A DNA stretch of 64,000 bases from NCBI RefSeq assembly GCF_964340395.1, contig NC_135554.1, positions 20,895,592 through 20,959,591 on the forward strand, read 5' to 3'. Below are positions 48,720 through 59,800 of the stretch, one piece after another. The position numbers and the translations under genes were made by a program. The notes below the pieces were generated by a model. The model had not been told where the DNA came from. It searched no databases and saw nothing but the letters and a program-made list of their open reading frames with translations. Positions within the stretch are counted from its first letter, which is position 1; each line of letters starts with the position of its first letter. The DNA is from Glandiceps talaboti (taxonomy: Eukaryota > Hemichordata > Enteropneusta > Spengelidae).

Positions 48720-51700
48720 CTATGAAATAAAATATCAAATATTGGAAACATTCATATTGTAACAAAACTCACAATTAAGATAAAACAATACTATCAGATA
48801 TTATTCCCCAAAATTTGTCTTTGTTCAAGTAATACAAGTGACCTAAGGGGCCTTGTCATCTCAGGATGATGATGAAGAGCAAAAAAAAGCCCCTTAGGAC
48901 AAGCATTTTCTGGCTGAATGAAAAAATAAATGACAAAAAAGCGCTAATGGCAATGTAGAACAACTTTACAGTTTTTAGCAAATGTTTATCACCATGCTGA
49001 TCCATGCTAGATATAGGTGTTCATTTGCCGAATGATTATCCAGTTACCTATCCAACCCTTTTGCAATATACACGATCAGTTGGCTGTTGCTATGGGCATG
49101 GTCATGTTGCTAGACATATTTGCATACATTTTTGGATTGTTATTCACTTCTCTATGAATTCCTGATGTTATCTTTGCAATACACATGTATACACAATGAC
49201 ATCATCATATGGCTGTTACTATGGGCGTCATCTTGTTGCTAGGTGTCTGGTATCGTTGTGAAATTCACCATCGTTTGGCTGTTGTTTGGTTGTTAGTGAT
49301 ATTTGCATACATTTTTTTATTGTTACTCACTTGCCTACCAGATGATGATGTTATTTTAGCAAAATATACCAGCATTTGGTTGTTGGGCACGGTCATGGTG
49401 GCTAGGGCCAATTGTTTCAAAATATTTTGAACTAAATCTGTAGAATAACACTTCTAGCAACATCTCACCAAAGTTCAGTCTCATTGACCAAGTACTTTTT
49501 ACACCTAATTTGCATATCACTGATGAGATCATTGTATATTTCTTCATCTTTACACCCCCAAAAGCATCCCCATTAAATTTCAGCTCAATCTGCTCAGCAA
49601 TTTTGGAATTAAAGATTTTTGATCAAAAGGACACATCTTTAGCCCTAATTTGCATATAACTGATGGAATCATATCATGAACAAATCCTAATCTACACACC
49701 CATAAGCACATTCCCACCAAATTTCAGCCTGATCTGCCCAGTAGTTTTTGAGTTTAATTATTTTTTAAAACCCAAAATGACATTTTTTGACCCAAATCAC
49801 ACACTTCTGATGGGATCATTTTGCTTTGAACTATTTCCCAACTAGACACCAAAAGTGATGTCCCCACCAAAAAACAAAGGCAATTGGTCAGGTGGTTTTT
49901 GAGTGCTCATGAATATACATGAAAGTACTGTGGGTTAGAACAGTCGTCTTGACTTCATCGGATGTCCAACCACAGACCCTCCACACATTTGGTTGGTGGA
50001 GGGTCTATGGTCCAATGCACACCATCTTTTAAATCTATTAATTTCAGCAGCGAAAAAAGTAACAAGCGACCTATCGGTCAGAATAGCTCCGCTGTTTTTT
50101 TTTAATTTTATTTTTTATTTTGGTGACATGTAGAAGTGGTTCAGTTCTTCAGCTCTTCACTATGCAGTTTTGTTTTAGCGATGCAATAAAGTGGTTAGTG
50201 GTTCATATGATGTCTCACTGTAAAACACATTTTACACAGAAGTTGGTAATGTATTGTTCTTTTATACCATAGTCACCATTTTATAACAAAAAATCTACTG
50301 TTATGAAAAATTGCACAAAATCTCAGAAAAAAAATGACTGGGAAATTCACACAAGAAAAAAGAAAAAAAAAGATGATTTTGAGGTTGGCTATAAATAATT
50401 CCATTGTCTTACAGCTTTAACCCTGGGAAATTTTAATGATGAATGAAATAAACTAGGGATCTAAAATAATTTTGAGGCAATTTGAATTTCAATTTTCTAA
50501 CAAATTTACCAAGTCAACAACATTCAACTTGTACAAGTTGAGTAGATATATATAGGGAAGAAATGTATTAATCGCCATCTTAGTTTCCGGACGGCGACAA
50601 TCCCCGCCAAGTACCAGAAAGAGAGTCATTCTGGCAGCCATACGTTACAGTGGTAACACTCGTTCATGTTCTATTACCTTTCATAAAGAAAACACAACGA
50701 AATGGTTGAAGTGATCTTTTTTTTTAATTTCTTTTCATCACAACAACAAAATCTGCGTGATCAAAAGTGTTGTAAACTAAACCAGAAAGAATTATCGGAC
50801 TGGCTAAACTTCCCGATGAACTGGAGTAAGGTCCAAGTCCAAGTAAGCCTCGATAGTACGTGAGAAAATCGTCTCAAACTAGCGATACAACTTTCAAAAT
50901 ATAACTTGACATGTCTTCATTTGTTAGATTTATACAATTCAAGACGCGTTTTCACTCGAAAACAACAATTCTGTGAATAATGACACTCTGAACGCAGCGA
51001 TTTCTCGGACGATGTTACCACTGTAACGTATGGCTGACAACGACTTGCTTCCGGGTTAGTCCCTCCTGCATCCGGGTACCTGGGGTTGTCGCCGTACGGA
51101 AACTAAGAAAGATGGAATTTACAGTGTTTCTTGTGACCGGCGCGGCGCCTGTCAGCAGACTCGGCCATTTTTTGTCATCATTCCATTGTATTTAAACCTT
51201 GTACTTGACATTTCGCAATATTTATAATTCTCAACAAAATACCTCAACATGCCTCACTTCGCTCGTACTCAAAGCAGCCCCTCGCGGTATGATCACTGAT
51301 GACATGACGAGAGAACCTTTTCGGATTTACATGTAAAACGGAGAAAGATACGCAAAACATAATGCAAAGTCTGAAGCCAAATTAAAGTTGTGATTATTTT
51401 AATTATTTTTACTTGCCAAATATTTGCATTTTGGAAATGGCAAGACACGTTCATGTCGTTTAACTTTACATGTGAACTGTCGGCCAATAAACAAAATTTG
51501 GTTGATTCACAGTCCGCAGTTAGACTGCTCTTGCATAACTTCAACCGCATGCCTTCCTTACGCAAGTTGTCTTAATTCTGGTTCACTGTCATTCCAAATT
51601 GCACGACAATATAGAATTAACCACAAGTTACATGTTATCTGAAAACATCACACTTTTATAGTGGGTCTGAAGTGTGATTTTAGTGAGTACCAAGAACGTC

Positions 51701-54700
51701 CTGTGTTGATACTCAAGATACTTGCTGTGGAAAATCGCTCGGTCAAATGAGGTCACCTTCAGCTTCTGGTCGAATCAGGATAGAGTATGCAAATGAGGAT
51801 GTTGCGGACTGGCTGATTATGTAGAAGGGTGCAGAATTGGATTTGAAGTTTACAACCCTGTTTCGAACAAACGCTTGTCATTTGGGCGCCAATTGCGTAG
51901 AATTATGACTATAGCACATATTACATTGCTTGTTTGACGTCAATAGTGTCTTTTGAAAAGTGGCAGTTTACTTAAAGTCTCGTCGAATGATTTCCAATAT
52001 GGCGTCGGTCATTATCCTCATTAACATATTCATTTTTTTTTCAAATTACAAAAAAAAAATCATAAAAAATAAAAATGAAGATGTGCTGACTTGAAATTAA
52101 CAAATCTGAGTAAGCTACCCCCTGCGCATCAACACGCCAGATATTAAAGCAATCTAATAAGAGGTTTTCAAGGAGTTGATGAAAATGACATTTTATGAAA
52201 AAAAATCATAAAAAATTGAAAATGGCACAGATCAACTTGGCATGAACAAATCTGAATAGCCTCCCCCCAGGGAACATGCACACCAAATATCGAAGAATTC
52301 CGACTGTCACTTTCGGAGTAAATAGTAAAAATATAAAAGTTTGACGGACACCTATGATTCACTCTACTCTCTATACCTCAATACCCACCTATACCTAAAG
52401 CTACGCTTTCAGCTTTCGCTGACAGCGGAGCTAATAAAGATAAACTACAAAAAAAGTCAAGACGACTGATGACAGTCTATATCTGCTTCACAAAGTTGTG
52501 TTTTAACTTTTCAATAGCAGCTTGATAATATCATACCTTTCTGAGATTCTTGACCATAGTTTCGTTTACTTTTACTTGTTACCTCTTCGTGGTGTTTTAA
52601 ATAGGGATTCAGATTGTACATGTTGGACACATCACTGTACATCAAAATAAAAGAAAAACGTTTTAGAAAAGATATGCTACCAAATACCATATAAGACAAG
52701 CCTTCATTGAAGACGTAACCTCCCAATGTTTTAACTTTCTAAATCATATTCTTGGCCACCATTTAGTCATTATCGTAGTCTAGGTCCTGATAGGGACCGA
52801 CTGTATTACGTACTACAATCCCAGTCTAGTCAATCCCCTCACTCAAGGCGTTAAATGTGGTTCAACCCCCATGGTGAGCGAAGCACAAACGGCGCATGTC
52901 AGTAGTAATCCGTCACAAATTGACAGGCTGTTGTCATCACTCATTAATATTCAGTTGGTACAGCAAATATATATGCAAATCTCCAACCAGGACTCCACCT
53001 CCAGTCTATTTAAACTAAAATCACGTTAATTCAGTGTTTTATTTAAGGGCGATAAGTAGGTAAAATCTACTGGGGTTCCCACATCATTTTACCGGGGTTC
53101 CCCACCTAAACTATGATACATTGCATGGGAAGCACTACCAGTTTTACCTCTTTCCCCCTTTCTGTTACCGGGGTTCCCAAACCTTAGCAAAAACACTGAC
53201 GGTTTATGTGATCACCAAAGGGGCAAGCACAGATATTGACAGGATTGACTAGACTGGGATTGTAGTACGTAATACAGTCCCTGTCAGTACATAGACTGTC
53301 GTTATCGAGGTCACAAAATAAAGTGATTTGCATAATTGTGCCAGACCCGACCCATATATGTCAGGGAATATATGGACACTTTGAATATTTGGGGTCACTG
53401 ACCTTGAGCACAGAGGTACACTTCTTACTAGATCCACAAGTTTAACAAACTGTCACAAATTAAGACAACAGCTAAAAACATTGGTGAAATGTCCATCATT
53501 CTGTAACAACACTATAGTCATTACCTTGGAAACTCTGTTTTCCTTGACTGGCCCATTTCTCTTTTTTTAATAAATGTAACCCAATCGTCCCAAATGAATA
53601 TCTTCAAATCTGTAGAGACAAGGTCATTAGTACTGACTGATAGTATATGGCTTGCTTTGATAACAATACAACACAACCAAATCAACACATGTGAATGCAG
53701 TGTGGTGTACTTGGGCTATTTGCACAAGTATTTGTGGTGTTTGCTGTGGCTGTACTTACACAGTGTAGCAAATGAAAACGCAGCACCAAACACTGCAACA
53801 AGAGTGTATTTGCATACAAGTAAGTATGAACGGTTTATATATACAGTCCCCTTCAAAACTGTCGACATGATTTAAAAGAAATTGGTGGCAACAAATAAAT
53901 ACTGCAAAGTGTCTGTGATAATGCTGAATTTCGATAGTTGAACCTGAAGATCAAAGTCAAGGTCAAAGGTCAATGTCTAACAAGACTGGTAGTATGTGGT
54001 AGACACTTGAATGTAACCTCAATGTATGAACATTTTTGAGTCATGTGGTAAATCATGATTGTTCACTTCAAAGATGGCTGCCATTGAGTAAAAAGTGACA
54101 TGAGCACCAAAAATAATGCATGTGTATGCTTATCTGGTTCTGCATTATATAGACATGATCAACAAGCAATTAGCCATACACATAATTGCAACAAAGTGTA
54201 TGCAATATGTAAGTAACACTTAATTTTGATGGTCTACTCTGTAGGTCAAGGTCAAAGGTCACCGTCATACAAGGAAGCTTGCATGATAGAGTCTATGTAT
54301 TAGAGACTTTGAGTTATGCAGCGATTATAGCGATTCTTTACTACAAAATAATATGGACTGTCATTTGGTAAAAATTACATGAGCACCAAATATAATGCTT
54401 GTGTATAGATCTTTTGTTCACTTGTAAACATGATTTAAAAGAAATTGGCAATATGTAAATAATACAATGTGTCTGTGATAGGCAGGAATTGGCTTGATTT
54501 TGATAATTGACCCTGAAAGTCAAGGTCAAAGTCTCAAAAGATAGCTTGCATCTGATAATATGGGGTAGACACTTAGAGGTAGTCTCTATGTATTACATTA
54601 TAGAGTTATGCAGTAAATATGGATTTTTAAGTACAAATATGGCCACCATTCGGTCAAATTTGCATATACATCAAAGAACAAACTGACGAGCATATGTCCC

Positions 54701-56805
54701 ATATGATCTAACACCTTTGTGCCAGGTTTGGAAGTAATTGGATGTCTGAGAAATGACATATTACGGACACACGGACACTCATCAGGGGACTAAAACAAAA
54801 CCTCTCTGCTATTCGTAAGATCAATGAAAAGTATATGACTTTTTACCTGTGTTTTTTACAGCCTGCAGCATTACAGCACACTGTGATATGCCATGTTCTA
54901 TAACGTCATCTAACCCAAACATCATTTTTACAGCAACAATGATGAATCCAACAGCAATACCTTCATAAAATTCAGCTGATTTTTGCTGGTTTGAAGATCC
55001 AACAGTGAATTCTTTACATGTATTACTCTTCTCTATCAGATTTTTCACATATCCATTAAGTTCAGCTGTCAAAAAGAAGGCAAATGTATGTATCTTTGTA
55101 CTGTTTTGTATCTTTGCCAATTACAGCAAGTCTTCATTGAAGACATGTCCAACTACTGTGCAATAGTATATTGAAGGTCAAGGTCAGGGACAAATCTAAT
55201 CATATAAGATGACAAGTCTTCATAGTAGACACAGTACATCTAAAATGCTTTACTTCGGAGTGTACACACTTGAATGACCAGCACAGTGAAAGTCTAGGGT
55301 CTTAAAAGAAAGTGAACACACTTGGATGACTCACACAGGAAAGGACATTAGGGGCTTAGAGACTTGAATAGCATCTATATGGGATAAATAGTGAATCTTC
55401 ACAACAATGGCTGCCATTGATCACATTTGAGAATGTTGTGAAGCTCATAAATTTTGAGTGGTTTGGAAGAAATCAGCTGTTGTATGTGAGGGTCATGGAT
55501 GTGTAAGCACACATGGTTGGCTGCACAGGACCCACTGTATAGCTCTCCCTCCCCCAATGGGTGGGGTGGGAAGCTTTAATAAACCAAATTCTTTGTCCAT
55601 CTTAATTCTGAACTATGATATCTAGATCTCCATCTACTGCCTTGAAGGAAGCCATTGAAACTCATCTATCTTAGAGCGCCCTCAAACAGTTACAACATGT
55701 CATTATCCAGCAGCTGATTGACAATCAGAGTTTCTTTTACACTATCGATGTTGACTACTTTTTCAACATGGCTGACTCCATCACCGAATTTAACTTCAAA
55801 ATTGTTGAAAGGCACTTTGACATAAAGACGTTAACATATCTTCAAAAGCAAAGCATTCAAAATATTCGCAGTCAATAGGATGTGTGTGTGATAAGCCATA
55901 CCGGTAATGGAAAGTCAATTTGCTACATAATACAGTATATTCAATGACACATCCCACTGGGCATTAAGTTGTCTATGGCAGCTTTTCAGGTTAACCGTTT
56001 GAAGGTAATCTATGATATACAAGTTTCAATGACTTTTCTTCAAGGCATTTGACAGCAAGATTGATATTATAGTCATTATGCCTTGAGTATTCGAGATGAT
56101 ACCTACCTGGAAGATGAAGCTCCAATATAAGACGAGGTACTATTTTACTGACATCTACTGGGGGAAAATGTTCCAACTGTATGAACTCCGCCAGTCTTCC
56201 CACTTTGAATCGGATTTTGCTATTGTTTGACATTGCCTAAAACAAATAAAATACATGACTTGAAAGAAAGTATACATGCTTGAATGACCTTCTTCAAAGT
56301 CAAAGTCAAAGGCGAATAATAATGAGAATTATAATATTTATTTCTGTGGATGTGGGGTAAGGTTGCATTTCAACTTACCTTTGGACATAGCAGTAATCTA
56401 TCTGTAGACGATAACCTCATATGTTTGGGTAGTAACTTCCAGGCTGAAAAGAATGGAATGTGACCTTCACTGACCCATCTGTAATAGAAAATATGGTCAT
56501 TGTTACTTGTTCACAGGTTTTCTGGGTGAAGTGATTGTATTGTTTGTTGAAACATAATGTGCCATGTCATTATCACTGTGTATGCTCTTACTCATCCCAA
56601 GCTCTGACCACAATATTAAATTGGGCTTATTTGCATGGCAATAGAGTTCAATATGGGTACAAGTCTTACATGAAAATGATGAACTCTGGAGTCTGGAGTG
56701 CCCTTAGTTATTGGCTAGGTTTTTGTAGCATGGGATCCTGAGGCATGTATGTATGTGTGTGTGTATGTATATGTATATGTGTATGTATGTATGTATGTAT
56801 GTATG

Positions 56806-56839
<34 letters not shown>

Positions 56840-59800
56840 TGTATGTATGTATGTATGTATGTATGTCACACTCGTGTGCACACATGCACACATGCACGCA
56901 CGCACACACACACACACACTGGATGACTTTAAAATCAAAGGTACATCTGCCATTGTCAAAGATACACCCTGAGCAATTTTGGTTCATGTCAATGTTTTGA
57001 AAAAATAAATTTTAAAAAGTATTTGTGCTCTCTATAAACCATATCTCTAAATTACAAAGCTCCTTGTATAACGAGTTTTGTACACATGAACATGTATTCT
57101 TTGCCCAGGTCATGAACATTGTCTGTGTCATGATTCTCATCTGTTAGACCATCAGTCTGTCTTTGGATGCTAGGTGACCAAAGGTATATATTGAGAGTGT
57201 TTGCTGTCATCCTCAACTTTTGTTCGGCAACCTCCTAAGCACAGATCAGGTCGTACTGCAAGACTATATAGATCAGTATTTCTGTGTGAGCTGAACTCTG
57301 AACTGCTAATATTTTATGATGAGGTGGATGTGAATAAAAGCATACCTGATCAGATCAGACAACAGAATTGGTTCTCCAAGCCAAATCAGAGCCAGGTACA
57401 GAAAACAAATGGTCATATTCATGGTCATTGTAGTTATAGGTGTATCTACGCCATATGAACTATGTTGTGTAGAGCTTGATGATGCACCAAGGGAACTAAT
57501 TGTTCCTGCTTCACTGACTGACTCACTTTGATCATCATCATCATCACAATCATCATCACCACTCTCAACTGGCAATCGATTATCTCCAGGAGTGTTATCT
57601 GGAATGTACTGGAATTTAAGGATAAGAGTTGAACAAATTGATACTACAAGGTTGGCTGAAATGTAATTGTGAGTGTCAGAAATAGGGTTGTATACAGATG
57701 AAATGGAGAGACTGATTGGATACACACACGGATGTGTATACAGGGGTCATTCTTATCGCTGTCTCTGGGCATTTTTGTCAGCATTTTTGCCTAGTCAAAC
57801 AATAAAATGTAGCAATGTTTATGAGATTGTTGTTGAGCCAGGTGACATTTTGTTTCAGGGTTTATGATTTTCGTTGTATTATTTTTAGAGGTTTGATGAA
57901 AATACCTTTAACTTAGGCCCCTTAGGATAAGAAATACACCTAGAGATGAATCTAGTCTAACTATCAGTGTGCCCTCTAATGATAGCCAAATTTTGTTGTT
58001 GTGGGTCAAAACTGTAAAAACTGACATTTCTTGTGAGTCACCACATAGTAAGAGATACGGGAACAACAAATTGTGGTGCGTTATTAGAAATTGTGTGCAT
58101 CAGTGGTGCATCAAATTGGCTCAGAGGGCACACTGCTCACCTTTGCTTCTCTTCGATACGAAATTCATGGACCATATTGGTTAAAAGTTAGAATCAGCAG
58201 GTTTCTTTAAGTGTCTTACCTCTTGTGAGAGAAAGCTGAAAGATATCCTTGATTCATCTTTTTTCTTCTTCTTAGGTGACATTTCAGAATCCAGTTTTGT
58301 GAGTATGATTCGATCTCTTTTCCGTAAAACCGATAAATTAATAAAATCATCTAAATCAGTCGTCTTACCAGTGAATGCTACATTTAGCATCTTTAAATAC
58401 TGAAACCATAACTGCTGAACTGTGACCTGGTGGACGTTGACAACAAATGACACATTCATTAAAATTTGAACCAATCAATTAAAATATATGACATCTTCAT
58501 CACATGACATGTCATCTCCCCACACCCAAGAATTTGTTCATAATTTCAACCCATATACTACCATCACCATCTACGGTGACGGATCATTTCATTCCAATGT
58601 CAACTTGTCCGAATTTCAGTGCAACATATTTCTGGGCTGATTGTTTGTTACATTTATCAGTATCTATAAAAGGTCTGGTTTTCCTACCAAAACGAGGGTG
58701 GTATATTAAACCAAACTGAAAAGTCAGTGTATTGGATGTACAGTGCTTTTTACGTCTCTGAGACATAGTATTGTAACGTCTTTTATAACTAAAATACTTG
58801 CACACGTTGCAAAGATCTGTAAATTACTTTACTCCGTGATTTTCAAAGAGTGGGAAGAATTGAAATTGGGATGAGTTGAAAATGGGACGAGTTGAAAATG
58901 GGACGAGTTGACATTGAGGTGAGCTGAAAAAAGGGGCGAGTTGAAATGGGATGAGTTGATATTGGGATGAAGTGATTTGCAATCGTATCCTACACGTTCC
59001 AATGAAAAAGTCACTTTCAAGTGTAGGACAAAGCAACGAGAAAACAGTCCTGTTGTGTATAGCAGTAGGTTGGTTGAGTAAATTGTATTTTAGTGTGTTG
59101 ACGTTTTCTTTGTTTGTTAGTTTGTTTTATTTATTCGTGTATCCTTGTTTAGTGTGTTTTGTTTCGTTGTTGTTAGTTTTTGTGTACCTGTCTTTTATTG
59201 TTCCCCATAACTGCATTTTAACTTTAATCATTGTACTTAATATTTTATTAGACTTTTATGGACTTGTTTTATTGATCAACTTTGTTTGTTTGTTTGTTTC
59301 TCAACATGCTCAACTCAAGCAATTTGACCATTTCATTTTTGGTCACAAATTTGTTCTAAAAAAATAAACCATGTATTATTATTATATTACCATTACTGTT
59401 CTTTAGAGATGCCTATGATCAGAACATTGTTTTAGCTGTGGTGGACAATTTTACAACTAGTTTTGAAGGGCTCTATAAGTCTTCCCCTTAGGCCTTAAAA
59501 AATACATGTAATTGTTTGGTTCTGGTTACCCGATCCCACCTAGTTTTTCACTGCTGACTCTAAACTTTTTTGAACATATTCAAGAAGAAGAAAAATTGCA
59601 AAAATTGTGAAGTCTCACGAGAAATAGTGGATGCAGAAACTGACATCAACTTAAAAAGACAATATAAAACTTCTTCCAATCTGTAATGGCAATACATCTG
59701 ATGAGATGAAACTAATAACACAGAGACCACATGGAAAACATAACTACCTGCACTAGATACTCACACATGAAAAAAATAATAAAATAAATTAAAAATCTAC

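Noticed and set aside
57201-57458. 85-residue plus-strand frame
   Set aside because: Antisense shadow of TAF1B exon 5.
58972-59367. 131-residue hydrophobic protein
   Set aside because: T-rich low-complexity sequence in a TAF1B intron that resembles a retroelement tail.
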